Source: Cellulophaga lytica DSM 7489
Lineage (GTDB): Bacteria; Bacteroidota; Bacteroidia; Flavobacteriales; Flavobacteriaceae
Length of the DNA: 64,000 nt
Direction of reading: 5' to 3'
NCBI RefSeq assembly: GCF_000190595.1
Contig: NC_015167.1
Coordinates: forward strand, 1,911,501 to 1,975,500
Position numbers and translations under genes: made by a program. Below are positions 1 through 8,217 of the stretch, in pieces. Within the stretch, counting starts at the first letter, position 1. Every line of letters begins with the position of its first letter. Below the pieces are notes generated by a model, which was not told the DNA's origin, did no database searches, and saw only the letters and a program-made list of their open reading frames with translations.

Positions 1-248
1 TGCCTTGGAGCAATAAAAAATAAAGCACCATTAGTAAAATCATACTTTGTACGCCCATAATTTAATTTTCCTTTTACAAACTTTTTAAAGCTAATAGAAT
101 AACAATCGTTTGTAATTGGCGGCGAGCTCTCTTTAGGGCACGGTAAATTACCATTTCCTTTAGAGTTAAAAACACTAAGCATTGGATGCTCTGGACTTGG
201 TAGCTCTAAATAATCTAAATAAGCAGATAATGTTTTAAAATGTTGCAT
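1..248 (-). CDS. AraC-family regulator, N-terminal part only (cut by window edge)
   Basis: The minus-strand frame opens with ATG at 248 and runs off the left edge without a stop, giving 82 codons. The protein begins MQHFKTLSAYLDYLELPSPE and continues with a beta-rich stretch. This resembles the sensor/cupin-like N-domain common in flavobacterial AraC-type transcription factors; the helix-turn-helix part would lie outside the window. It starts only 9 bases after the stop of the SDR oxidoreductase gene, so the two are probably co-transcribed, and the regulator may control the oxidoreductase. The family call rests on the N-domain alone and is moderately certain. Confidence 0.6.
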   Translation of the reverse strand, partial: MQHFKTLSAYLDYLELPSPEHPMLSVFNSKGNGNLPCPKESSPPITNDCYSISFKKFVKGKLNYGRTKYDFTNGALFFIAPR

Positions 249-257
249 ACTACAAAT

Positions 258-1202
258 TTAAATATTCCATTTTACACCTGTCTCTTTCTCAGAAAGCTCC
301 CATAATTTTTTAGAAACCGCTTCGTCTTTAGCGTGTGGTTCTAACTTATGTGCGCCAACAGGGCCAACCCAATTGCTTCTTCCAGTAGGGCCGTAAAAAC
401 CCGTTTGGTCTAAATTTTCTTCTGTAGCACACATTAATTGCGGGTAAGCACCTTTTTCTGCAGATTGTGTAAATGGTTTCATTAGAAAAAACATAAAGCG
501 CATAAGCAAGCTTCCGCTTGTGTTAATTAAGTTTGTTCTTGATGCTCCTGGGTGGCAAGCATAGGCCTTAACGTTAGTTTTGCCAGCTTCTTTTAACCTA
601 TCTTGTAGTTCGTAAATTGACATTATTTGTGCTAATTTACTTTGGCTATATGCATTGTTAGGTGTATAATCTTTATTCCAATTTAAATCATTAAATTTTA
701 TGGTTTTAATTCCCATATTATACCCCATACTACCAACAGTTACAATGCGCCCGTTAGATTTTTCTATAAGCGGAAACAATAAAGCTTGTAATGTCCAATT
801 TCCATAGTAATTGGTGCCCATTTGACTTTCCCAACCATCTATTGTTAGTGTATGTTTTGGTACTTGTGCAATTGCAGCATTACAAATTAACGCATCAATT
901 TTAGTAACGGTGTTAAGCACCTCTTGGGCAGCTTTTTTTACAGAGGCTTGTTTAGATAGATCTAAAGTTATATTTAAAACATTACAATGGCTACCAACTT
1001 CCTGCTTTAAAGTTTTAATGGTGTCTTCTGCCTTTTTAGGGTTTCTGTTAAGCATTACCACTTTAGCATTTTTAGACAGCAATATTTTAGCTGCTTCAAA
1101 TCCGGTTCCGCTTGTAGTGCCTGTTATAACAAATGTTTTACCGCTTAAATCATCAATTCTTTCTGGTGTCCAACCATTTTTGCCAAATTTATTTGCTTTC
1201 AT
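258..1202 (-). CDS. SDR-family NAD(P)-dependent oxidoreductase
   Basis: A 314-residue classical short-chain dehydrogenase of the retinol dehydrogenase / protochlorophyllide reductase-like group. The Rossmann glycine motif TGTTSGTG is at residues 27-34, the NAA motif at 108-110, the catalytic serine at about 158 (VTVGSMG) and the YxxxK motif at 185-189 (YSQSK). It lacks a signal peptide, so it is cytosolic. The substrate cannot be told from the sequence. The gene lies directly upstream of the truncated AraC-type regulator on the same strand. It marks the conserved border of the accessory region that begins to its right. Confidence 0.9.
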   Translation of the reverse strand: MKANKFGKNGWTPERIDDLSGKTFVITGTTSGTGFEAAKILLSKNAKVVMLNRNPKKAEDTIKTLKQEVGSHCNVLNITLDLSKQASVKKAAQEVLNTVTKIDALICNAAIAQVPKHTLTIDGWESQMGTNYYGNWTLQALLFPLIEKSNGRIVTVGSMGYNMGIKTIKFNDLNWNKDYTPNNAYSQSKLAQIMSIYELQDRLKEAGKTNVKAYACHPGASRTNLINTSGSLLMRFMFFLMKPFTQSAEKGAYPQLMCATEENLDQTGFYGPTGRSNWVGPVGAHKLEPHAKDEAVSKKLWELSEKETGVKWNI

Positions 1203-1300
1203 TGCTGTCTGTTTTTTTATAGATTAAAATAACATTGCAAAGATGAGGTAGTAATAGGCTTAAATGCTTATACAAATTTTCGGATGTTGTATACTTTTTG

Positions 1301-1373
1301 GTTGTGTTAGGTTATTTAGATAGTTAAGCACCTAGTTTAGCAAATTAAAATTTCTTTCATTAGCTAAACTTGT
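1301..1373. repeat. Degenerate cassette-type repeat (site 1)
   Basis: This stretch contains a gattaag-like run followed by cctagtttagcaaattaaaa, matching the arm seen at 5924-5959, 6991-7026 and 11480-11500. It lies immediately after the stop of the small glycine-zipper gene. No good central hairpin is visible, so it may be a decayed copy. Confidence 0.4.
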
Positions 1374-1375
1374 TT

Positions 1376-1552
1376 TTAAGGTCTATTGCTTTCTTCCGAT
1401 TTATTTTTTTTATCAAGTGTGGTTCCTATAGCAACCCCAACGGCAATTCCAACACTAAGCCATAGTCCCAGATTATCTGTTGCAACACCAACAGCGGTTC
1501 CTATTCCTATTCCAATAGCAATTCCAATGGGTAGTTTTTTATTTTTTTTCAT
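1376..1552 (-). CDS. Small glycine-zipper membrane protein (58 aa)
   Basis: An ATG at 1552 opens a 58-codon frame that ends with TAA at 1376-1378. The product starts MKKNKKLPIGIAIGIGIGTA and has two alternating Gly/Ala/Ile/Val segments (about residues 8-25 and 29-46) joined by a short polar turn, then a charged tail rich in Lys, Asn and Glu. This is the pattern of a glycine-zipper hairpin inserted in the inner membrane. The opposite-strand frame over it is rich in Pro/Ile and is its shadow. The function is unknown. It is followed by a degenerate cassette-type repeat, which places it in the accessory array. Confidence 0.65.
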   Translation of the reverse strand: MKKNKKLPIGIAIGIGIGTAVGVATDNLGLWLSVGIAVGVAIGTTLDKKNKSEESNRP

Positions 1553-1930
1553 AAAGATTTTAATTATTTATTTTTTTGATGTCTATTCTGTTCAAGATAT
1601 ATAATAAGTACACACATCTATATTATTTGTACTCTTGTGGTAGTAAACGTTACAAATATTATTTAGAATCTTTAATATATTGCTTATAGGTATTTATTTA
1701 GGACAATTGAGGTTAGCGTGTTTGTTTATGGACATAGGCTATTTTCTAATTTTTCCCGTTCTCATAATAATCTATATAATTTTGAGCATTTATGGATTGA
1801 ACGGTTACGAAAAAAAGTAATAACACCTTAATTTTATAATTGTTTTTAGTTTACATCTTTGTTTAGGCTTTAATAATCTTTCATTGATAATTAGCAATTT
1901 TTATATTCTCAATAAATTGATTTACAGTAG
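1553..1930. other. 378-base gap without a recognised gene
   Basis: AT-rich sequence between the glycine-zipper gene and the YD-like protein. I found no convincing frame, RNA gene or clear repeat in it. It may hold the promoter of the glycine-zipper gene and a decayed cassette boundary. Confidence 0.5.
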
Positions 1931-2836
1931 TTAATTGTTGTAATAGCTAATTTTAAAAGTAAAAATAGTTGTTACAGTTCCATTAGAAGATACTTCATTA
2001 ACAGTTTTTTTTGTGATATTCTCTTTTTGGTCGTACTCGTATTTTATAAATTTTATTTCATCATCATTTTCATAAAAATGATGTTCTGTTAATAGACTAT
2101 TATCGTATACTTTGGTTTGCTTGCTATCTAATTTGTTATCTATAAAAACTTTTATTTCTGTACACTCATTTAAGTTGTTGTAATAATATTGCTCTGTAAA
2201 GCCTATATTGTCATTAGTAATTGTATTTGAGTGTTGCATTTTTACAAGTAATGCATCTTTATATTCATATTTTATAGTGTTGCTGTAGTTTTTACCATCT
2301 TCATTGTAGCAGTCTTCGGTTACTAGCAGTAGGTTGTCGTTTTTGTCGTATTTGTATGTTTTTTCACAGTAGGTATTAAACAATAGGTTACTGTCTTTAG
2401 TGTATATAACGTTATTGTTTTTATCTATTTTTTTAATCGACGACTCTGCTAATTCATCATCTTCAAAAACTTTTACTACAATTTCATTTTCTTTGTAGTC
2501 ATATCTGTATGTAGTTGTGTAGCCACTGGATGTTAATAGTGTTTCAACTTTGGTTTTTAATTTTCCGTCTAAATATGTATATTCTTCAGTACTTCTTGCT
2601 TTCCCCCGATAATAGATGGTTTCATTTGTTAAAAATCCGTTTGTATTAAACGTTTTAACATTTTCAATAGATGGTGCATCATCTACGTGTAATACTTGCG
2701 AAAATTCGTTTACACTCTTTACGTTTCCTTTTAGGTTCAATTTTTCTAAATCGGTTATGTTGGTTTTTTTCATTGTACTATTTTGGGCGTTGCAAATGGT
2801 TGTTAATAGAAATAGACAAGTAAATAGTGTTTTCAT
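1931..2836 (-). CDS. Secreted protein with YD/RHS-like tyrosine repeats, unknown function
   Basis: A 301-residue protein with a clear signal peptide (MKTLFTCLFLLTTICNAQ). The body is built from recurring strands of the form xYxYDxxxN (for example YRYDYKEN, KTYKYDKNDN, IKYEYKD, IKYEYDQKEN) spaced about 25-40 residues apart. Such tyrosine-aspartate units resemble those of RHS/YD-repeat proteins and small secreted Bacteroidota proteins, and suggest a beta-rich periplasmic or surface fold. The length is far below that of full RHS toxins and no toxin tail is seen. The adjacent downstream small membrane-protein gene lies on the same strand, upstream in transcription by about 50 bases. Confidence 0.65.
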   Translation of the reverse strand: MKTLFTCLFLLTTICNAQNSTMKKTNITDLEKLNLKGNVKSVNEFSQVLHVDDAPSIENVKTFNTNGFLTNETIYYRGKARSTEEYTYLDGKLKTKVETLLTSSGYTTTYRYDYKENEIVVKVFEDDELAESSIKKIDKNNNVIYTKDSNLLFNTYCEKTYKYDKNDNLLLVTEDCYNEDGKNYSNTIKYEYKDALLVKMQHSNTITNDNIGFTEQYYYNNLNECTEIKVFIDNKLDSKQTKVYDNSLLTEHHFYENDDEIKFIKYEYDQKENITKKTVNEVSSNGTVTTIFTFKISYYNN

Positions 2837-2887
2837 AAAAATAGATGTAGATATTTTTTTATTTTAGAATTAATGGTTGTTCTAAGA

Positions 2888-3172
2888 TTAGCTAAATATT
2901 AAATAGTATGTAAACCCAATAGCATATAGACATACTAGTATAAAACTAAATAGCCAATTCCATTCAAATTTTTGAGTCGTGTAAAATTGTATTGATGATT
3001 GTACAAAGGCTGTTAAAGCTGATAGTACAGCGATTAAAACCAAAATTATAGCTAAATAAATTAAGGCATCAAATTGTGTACTCCAAAAATAATAGCTTAG
3101 TTTTATAAATACCATTAAGCCTGCAGTAAAAGTTAATAGTAAAGAGGTTATTAAAAGTTTGTTTATATTCAT
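2888..3172 (-). CDS. Small membrane protein, three predicted helices (94 aa)
   Basis: A 94-residue hydrophobic protein with about three membrane spans (roughly residues 6-26, 37-57 and 72-92) separated by short polar loops; one loop carries QKFEWNW. I do not recognise the family. It is transcribed toward the YD-repeat protein gene with a gap of about 50 bases, so the two may form one unit. The order fits a small accessory cassette. Confidence 0.6.
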   Translation of the reverse strand: MNINKLLITSLLLTFTAGLMVFIKLSYYFWSTQFDALIYLAIILVLIAVLSALTAFVQSSIQFYTTQKFEWNWLFSFILVCLYAIGFTYYLIFS

Positions 3173-3194
3173 ATTTTAATAATGTGTAGTGTGT

Positions 3195-3260
3195 GTTAGC
3201 TATGTTTAATGCGTTGTTTTATGTTATGGTTTAACTCAACATCATAAATATCTTGCTAAC
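3195..3260. repeat. 66-base segment bounded by GTTAGC and GCTAAC
   Basis: GTTAGC at 3195-3200 and GCTAAC at 3255-3260 are exact inverted hexamers. The interior has partial inverted symmetry around gttttatgttatggtttaac. It lies just after the stop of the bL12-like pseudogene, the same position relative to a stop codon as the other cassette-type elements, but it lacks their TTTAGCAAAT arm. Confidence 0.35.
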
Positions 3261-3274
3261 TTTATTTTAAAATG

Positions 3275-3808
3275 TTACTGTTTTTTGGCATTTTTAACAA
3301 GGGTGTTAAACTCCTTTTCAGAGATTATTTCGTTCAATAAAAATTCGTTTTTAATGGTAGTATACTCACCATTTTCCTTGACCATACGGCTTTCTACATA
3401 TTTTACAATTCCACCACCCATTTTCTCATGTAACTCCTCTACAATTTTCTGTGCCGTTTTTAAATCTACATTTAAACTTTCCTTAATTTGTTTTATCTGG
3501 TCTAATTTATTATTAGATGTAAATGTGAAGGCATCTTTATTGGTAGTTGAATTTTTATTTATAATGAACGTTGGTTCTTCGTTAATAGTGATGGTTTCTT
3601 CTGTAGAAAAATCTTTTTCTGCAATATCTAATACCTGATTATCATAGTAGTTAGGATTATCATTCAAATTTTCAACTATATTATGGGCGTCTTTTAAGCT
3701 AATATTGGTTTTTGATGTTATATGTGTAATTGCTTTTTATTTACTTTCATTTATTAATTTAACTAAATCTTCTTTATTAAATTGTGCGTTATTAATTATA
3801 ATATGCAT
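3275..3808 (-). pseudogene. bL12 C-domain-like protein gene interrupted by an in-frame TAA
   Basis: Reading from ATG at 3808, the frame encodes MHIIINNAQFNKEDLVKLIN and then meets TAA at 3737-3739. It continues in the same frame without further stops to 3275. Both sides of the stop are coherent: KAITHITSKTNISLKDAHNI upstream and IKQIKESLNVDLKTAQKIVE downstream both match the ribosomal protein L7/L12 C-domain signature (I-x-x-I-K..L-x-L-K-x-A-x-x-I-V-E). The original protein would be about 177 residues with two such modules. A single C-to-T change (CAA to TAA between two AAA codons) explains the break. A shorter frame starting at a TTG (3667) exists but would drop half the first module. A sequencing error is the alternative. 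Confidence 0.65.
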
Positions 3809-3914
3809 AAATGTTGCTTTGGAGTGGTGTTAAGTTTATGTGTTTAAAATAATAATTAAGCTTTATGTAAATAGGCAATTATAATTGATGCCATTTGCCA
3901 ATACTTATCTCTTT

Positions 3915-4934
3915 TTAATTGTCAGGTAAATTAATTTTAAAGGTTTTTGAATAATATTTGGGAAGGTATAAATAGGCGTTTTCTAATTTAGTGGATGACG
4001 AAAAAGCAACATACTCTTTACCTAAGTACTTTTCTTTAGCTTCTTTACTTAAGTCAGTACTTTTAATTAGGTCTAAAAATTTAGAATGAAATGTCTTTTT
4101 GTATTCGTCAAATGATAGGCTTGGGTTTTCTTTAAACTTTTGATATATATCTTTATAAAGTGTTTTGGCACCAGATGACATACCATTTGTTGCAATGAGT
4201 CGTTCCTCATTTTCATTTAAATTAATCAAATCAAAATCTAAAAGGTTAATGTTGTTTTTAAAATCTAATATGACAGTATTATTCATAACATCAATAACTT
4301 TAAACTTGTAATTGCCAATTTTCATTTTTGTTCCAATATCAGATTTTTTAATTTTTACGTAATCATATCCATAAACAAATCCGCTTTCAAATATTACTGA
4401 GCCCTTGTATATTTCTGTATTTATGTTTGTATTAATATTAAAAGTAGCATTAAGTGTTCGCCAACGGTGTAATTTTGTGCTACCGTTTTTATATACAGAA
4501 GAACTATTGGAGCCATAGAAAATAGTTCCACTATTTTGTATTTTTAAATTTAGATCTTCATTGGTAATATTACTTTCCTTAATAGATAATTTAAAATTAT
4601 CCATTAAATTATTTTTAGCAAACTCCGGAAAATGTGAATTTAATTCTAAAACGTGATTAGAAAAGCTACCCTCTTTAATATTTATTGCTCCATTTTTTGC
4701 CAATGTATCTAGAATTGCTTTACAGTCTGCCTCTGTATATAATGTAGAGTTCCACGGTAATTTGTAATTTTGATCTATTTCGGCATCAACTTTTTGTGCA
4801 TTAAATAGTTCAAAAACACCTTCGTAAGAAAATTTTTCATGAGATTCAATTTGTTCTAGCATAAAAGAGTTATATTCTTGTGCAACAGCTATTGTAGTTA
4901 TTAATAGTAATAGAAGCGTAATTTTAGTTTTCAT
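3915..4934 (-). CDS. Secreted protein of unknown function (339 aa)
   Basis: A 339-residue protein with a strong signal peptide (MKTKITLLLLLITTIAVAQ) and no lipobox. The body is polar and Asn/Lys rich. The middle contains a short beta-rich stretch (GNYKFKVIDVMNNTVILDF), while the C-terminal third is helical with many Lys/Glu residues. I cannot place it in a family. It stands alone on the minus strand with 106 bases to the bL12-like pseudogene downstream and 455 bases to the next gene upstream. It is probably periplasmic or exported. Confidence 0.6.
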   Translation of the reverse strand: MKTKITLLLLLITTIAVAQEYNSFMLEQIESHEKFSYEGVFELFNAQKVDAEIDQNYKLPWNSTLYTEADCKAILDTLAKNGAINIKEGSFSNHVLELNSHFPEFAKNNLMDNFKLSIKESNITNEDLNLKIQNSGTIFYGSNSSSVYKNGSTKLHRWRTLNATFNINTNINTEIYKGSVIFESGFVYGYDYVKIKKSDIGTKMKIGNYKFKVIDVMNNTVILDFKNNINLLDFDLINLNENEERLIATNGMSSGAKTLYKDIYQKFKENPSLSFDEYKKTFHSKFLDLIKSTDLSKEAKEKYLGKEYVAFSSSTKLENAYLYLPKYYSKTFKINLPDN

Positions 4935-5389
4935 TAAATTTAATTATTGGTAAGGATACATAGTGAACTGTCTCATTCACAAAAATATATATTCTTCAAT
5001 CATTATTTCTCACTGATTTCAGTGAAAAAAACTGTTGAATGTTTGTTCATTTTTTTGTGTTCTACTATTTATTTAAAAGCGTTTAATTTTGAGATTATCC
5101 GTTGTTATAAAATCCAAAATTTAGAGAAGAAATAAATGTTTTTAAACTTTAAAGTACATTAAAAAGCAGTAATCTACTATTTATATTTTAAAAACGGTTT
5201 TGGATATGGTTAGTGCAGGAGTAAATAAGCAATTAATTTACTATTAAGTACTTAGTTTGAGTATTTTAGTATTGCTAAATAAAGCCAATTCAAAATTATT
5301 TGGTAGACTTAATAAATATTCACTAAACTTTTGTAGTAAGGACTAAAATCCGTAATGCTTATAGGTGTTGTTGTCAGTAGTATTTATGG
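4935..5389. other. 455-base gap, right part repeat-like
   Basis: The left half (to about 5200) is AT-rich with no credible frame: the plus-strand frame there is Phe/Tyr/Ile rich without family features. The right half holds the degenerate long cassette-type repeat described separately. A promoter for the 339-residue secreted protein should lie just right of 4934, but I could not fix a clean TAnnTTTG element. Confidence 0.45.
5207..5380. repeat. Degenerate long cassette-type repeat (site 2)
   Basis: The order of motifs follows that at 12276-12470: a ggttagtgc-like start, attaatttac and attaagtacttag, then aaagccaattcaaaa followed by atttggtagac, then attcactaaac, and an end near ttataggtgttgttg. 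It begins just after the stop of the lipoprotein gene at 5390. The similarity is loose and would need an alignment. Confidence 0.4.
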
Positions 5390-5896
5390 TTACCTTTCAG
5401 TATATTTTTTATAGGCTTTTTTATTCTCAAAAATGGTGTCTTTTGCTATAGTCTCATAATTTGATTCAGTATAAATTATCAATTCACGTTTTTCTCCAGA
5501 TTTAAAATTTAAATTTTCAAAGGTTAAGGTTGGAGTTCTGCCGTATATGTATGGTATTAGCTGTAATTCGTATGATCCTTTTACTACTTCTATTTCAAAA
5601 TTACCAATAGAATCGGTTACAGTTTTAAATTTCTTGTTATTTTCTTTTTTAGTAAAAATTAGTTCAACACCTTCTCCTGCAGGCCTATTATAATCAGTTA
5701 CTTTTCCATTAATAAACACTACCGTAGTATCTGTAACTTCTTTTACAATATTCTCTTTAATTTCTCCCCAAAAACTTGGTTGAAATTTAGCTATTTTAGC
5801 TGAATACGTTTTTCCTGTTATGCAAGAATAAAAACTAAATAAGACCAAACTATAAGTTGTAAGTAAAATCTTTTTGTTTTGAATATATTTCTTCAT
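5390..5896 (-). CDS. Lipoprotein with carboxypeptidase-regulatory-like domain
   Basis: A 168-residue protein whose N-terminus is a lipoprotein signal: a hydrophobic run ending LFSFYSC with Cys25 as the lipidated residue. Residues about 62-125 (FINGKVTDYNRPAGEGVELIF through VVKGSYELQLIPY) follow the pattern of carboxypeptidase-D regulatory-like beta sandwiches: G-x-V-x-D, a variable strand, then D-S-x-G-N-F. Such domains serve as binding or spacer modules in Bacteroidota envelope proteins. The tail is basic. No enzyme domain is present. It is flanked on both sides by cassette-type repeats. Confidence 0.65.
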   Translation of the reverse strand: MKKYIQNKKILLTTYSLVLFSFYSCITGKTYSAKIAKFQPSFWGEIKENIVKEVTDTTVVFINGKVTDYNRPAGEGVELIFTKKENNKKFKTVTDSIGNFEIEVVKGSYELQLIPYIYGRTPTLTFENLNFKSGEKRELIIYTESNYETIAKDTIFENKKAYKKYTER

Positions 5897-5918
5897 AATA
5901 CGCGCAAAGTGTTTGTAT

Positions 5919-6056
5919 ATTGTTAGTTACGTGATTAAGAAACTAATTTAGCAAATAAAAATCATATAAAATATGAAGGTTTTGGTTTAGGTAAACAACC
6001 AAGTACTAAGCAATGCCATTGTAAAAACCTGGGTTAATATTTAACAATGCCTACAG
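5919..6056. repeat. Cassette-type repeat (site 3)
   Basis: The segment 5924-5959 is identical in 35 of 36 positions to 6991-7026 (tagttacgtgattaa, one varying base, then aaactaatttagcaaataaa). It is followed by an imperfect hairpin region (ggttttggtttaggtaaacaacc). It lies downstream of the DUF5694 lipoprotein gene. Confidence 0.6.
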
Positions 6057-6129
6057 GAAATCTTTTAAATAAAAATTAATGGGTTTTCACTTAATTTTTA
6101 CTATCATATTTTATTTTGCTTAGTATTTT

Positions 6130-6960
6130 TTAGTAATCAGTATATTTATTCGGATTTTCTAATTGAATTTTTGGGTTATTTTCAAGAAAAATGTCAAAAT
6201 AGGCAGTGTGTGTAGCACCTAAAAGGATAAAGACCCTGTCGTTTTTGGTCATTTCTATATCATTAAAATTACTATACATTTTTAGATTCCGTTGGTAGAA
6301 TTTAGTAATTTCATTAACTCCTTCTTGGTTTCCTTTGGTATGTTGTGTCGCCAAAAAATTATATAAGTTAAATGTTTCCATTTTATAATTTCTTGTGTTA
6401 ATCTCTTTAAATTGTTCTTTAAATTTTAAAGCATTTACCCTTTTATAGTTATTCATAACTTGTGAAATATAAAGACTATCAGCGACTTTTTTATTGGCAA
6501 TCTCTACTAAACTTGGGTAATCAAAACCTGTTTGGCTGTCTATACCATAAATCCTATTTGTACCACTCAATCGTGCCACTTCAAGTCCTATTGAATTTAA
6601 CTCGTCCGAGTAATTTAATCTATTAGTTTGGTCTTTTAGATATTCTGAATATGTAGAAGCTATATAGCTATTATTTTTGGGTTCTAACTCAAGGCAAATA
6701 ATAGTGGGCTTAAATTCAACAATTTTTTCAACGAGTTTTTTTAAGTCAGCTTTTTCATTTGGGTCATTTAAATTTATTTGAGAAGAATTTGCATCTGATG
6801 TTTGGCTTAAATGAGCAGTTCCAAAATTTAAAACCCTAATTTTTCCGTTTAATTCTGTTTTAGGGTTTTGTTCGTTCTTACTGTTTTCTTTCTCTTTTTT
6901 GATTTTGGCATTGCAACCAAATAAGATTATAGCTGCTAATCCAATTAGTAGTTTATTCAT
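6130..6960 (-). CDS. DUF5694-family lipoprotein
   Basis: A 276-residue protein with lipobox LFGC (Cys16), so it is a predicted outer-membrane or periplasmic lipoprotein. The mature part begins with a conserved strand carrying GTAHL (about residues 47-51), then a helical region with CLELEP, and ends with ILLGATHTAYFDIFLENNP. This spacing of a GTxH strand, an acidic ExE segment and a GAxH strand is typical of DUF5694 and recalls TraB/ChaN-like folds. The biochemical role is not established. It is a single-gene unit between two cassette-type repeats. Confidence 0.7.
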   Translation of the reverse strand: MNKLLIGLAAIILFGCNAKIKKEKENSKNEQNPKTELNGKIRVLNFGTAHLSQTSDANSSQINLNDPNEKADLKKLVEKIVEFKPTIICLELEPKNNSYIASTYSEYLKDQTNRLNYSDELNSIGLEVARLSGTNRIYGIDSQTGFDYPSLVEIANKKVADSLYISQVMNNYKRVNALKFKEQFKEINTRNYKMETFNLYNFLATQHTKGNQEGVNEITKFYQRNLKMYSNFNDIEMTKNDRVFILLGATHTAYFDIFLENNPKIQLENPNKYTDY

Positions 6961-6990
6961 TAATTTAATCTAGTTTTTTATGTATCAGAA

Positions 6991-7136
6991 TAGTTACGTG
7001 ATTAACAAACTAATTTAGCAAATAAATCAGAGATATAAAATCCACAAGTCCCGACGCTTCGGGACTTGTGAGTAAGCTAGAACTAGCAATGGATTTGTAA
7101 GTTATTTACACATTTGTTAATATTCAATGTTTCACC
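6991..7136. repeat. Cassette-type repeat with a perfect hairpin (site 4)
   Basis: The left arm at 6991-7026 is nearly identical to that of site 3. The centre at 7043-7070 is a perfect 12-base inverted repeat (cacaagtcccga / tcgggacttgtg) with a 4-base loop. The right arm reads gaactagcaatggattt and ends near catttgttaat. It sits just after the stop of the 178-residue secreted protein gene. Confidence 0.65.
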
Positions 7137-7157
7137 TTGAATAAAATTCTTAAAAAA

Positions 7158-7694
7158 TTAGTTTCTAAATGATACTTCCCAAAGTCCGGGCTCATTAATT
7201 TCAATTTCAAAATCATTAAGTAATTCGCCAATATTATTAAATGGATTTTCATTAAAATTCACAGAGGTAGATAATGAGCATTTAAATGGAAATATTACAT
7301 TATCAAACCCTTGTTTGTTGCGATTTGTTTCAGTGTAAATGCCACTAGATTGATTGTAGATTAGGTCTGGCAATTTTCTTAAGCCGTTATTTACCGAAAA
7401 GATAACTCTATTCCCTTGGCCTATTTTTCGAATAGAGTATTTTAAAGCTGGATTACTTTTTAGAATTTTGTAGTTTTCTTTTTCTTTTACAGTATCTTTT
7501 GCTTTAATATTTTTCCAGAGATTTTGACTTTTTACTATTGAATTTGTTTTGTCATTGTTGGGTAACACATTAGTTTTGCTTGGTTTATAATTTGCTTGGT
7601 TAGCAATGGGAGTTTGCAAATTATAATTATTTGTATACTCTGAACCACCAAGAGAAAGAAGGATAAGTGAAAATAAAGCAATTTGTGTTTTCAT
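7158..7694 (-). CDS. Secreted protein of unknown function (178 aa)
   Basis: The product begins with a hydrophobic leader (MKTQIALFSLILLSLGGS) and is probably exported. Residues 20-85 are polar, Asn/Lys rich and likely disordered. The C-terminal 90 residues contain beta-rich segments such as YSIRKIGQGNRVIFSVNNGL and end in a Trp-containing strand (GLWEVSFRN). The family is not recognised. It is separated from its upstream neighbour by a region containing a probable broken small gene. Confidence 0.55.
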   Translation of the reverse strand: MKTQIALFSLILLSLGGSEYTNNYNLQTPIANQANYKPSKTNVLPNNDKTNSIVKSQNLWKNIKAKDTVKEKENYKILKSNPALKYSIRKIGQGNRVIFSVNNGLRKLPDLIYNQSSGIYTETNRNKQGFDNVIFPFKCSLSTSVNFNENPFNNIGELLNDFEIEINEPGLWEVSFRN

Positions 7695-7725
7695 AATGTT
7701 AAAATTTAAATTAATTGTAATGAGT

Positions 7726-8023
7726 TTAAAATTTTAAATTCTTCAGTTTCATTAACTCAAGATTAAAGGATTTGATAAAAATATTTAAGGTTTTAGCTAG
7801 TTTAAACTGATCATAATATAAATCAGACTCTTCAATTATCTTACACGTATAAAAGATTCTTAAAAGTGATAGAAATTCACTAAAAACTAGTTTTATCATC
7901 CCGTTTTAATACATCAAAAAATGTACCAATATTAAGGTTAAAGTATTTATTTAGATAATTTGATGTCATCACTAAGGTACTGTAATAGTTTTTGTTTAAA
8001 GAAATAAGTTTTTTAGTGCTCAT
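7726..8023 (-). pseudogene. Possible frameshifted small gene (about 99 codons)
   Basis: An ATG at 8023 opens a 47-codon frame (MSTKKLISLNKNYYSTLVMT...) that stops with TAG at 7880-7882. The next frame over (an ATG at about 7898 reading MIKLVFSEFLSLLRIFYTCK) continues with similar protein-like composition to a TAA at 7726-7728. A one-base shift near the T-run would join them into one acidic/Leu-Ile-rich protein of about 98 residues. No family is recognised, and it could also be two small overlapping genes or non-coding sequence. Confidence 0.3.
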
Positions 8024-8217
8024 AGATATGTTTTATTACATAGTTAAATATTTAGTTACATTAACTATCCTTCTGTAAATTCTAGTAGGCATACTAAATA
8101 AAAAGATGTGATTAATTTTATGTTCTGTTTTTATTTTTCTACTATAAATGCCAATTTTTATATTTAGTAGACTTTGATAATATGCACAGACTTTTCGGTT
8201 TTGTCCTAGAGTTCGCA

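Noticed and set aside
1386-1604. Plus-strand 72-residue Pro/Ile-rich frame
   Set aside because: It is the reverse-strand shadow of the glycine-zipper gene at 1376-1552, with Gly/Ala/Ile codons read backward.
4947-5135. Plus-strand 62-residue frame rich in Phe/Tyr/Ser
   Set aside because: Opposite to all genes of the island, of low complexity and without family features.
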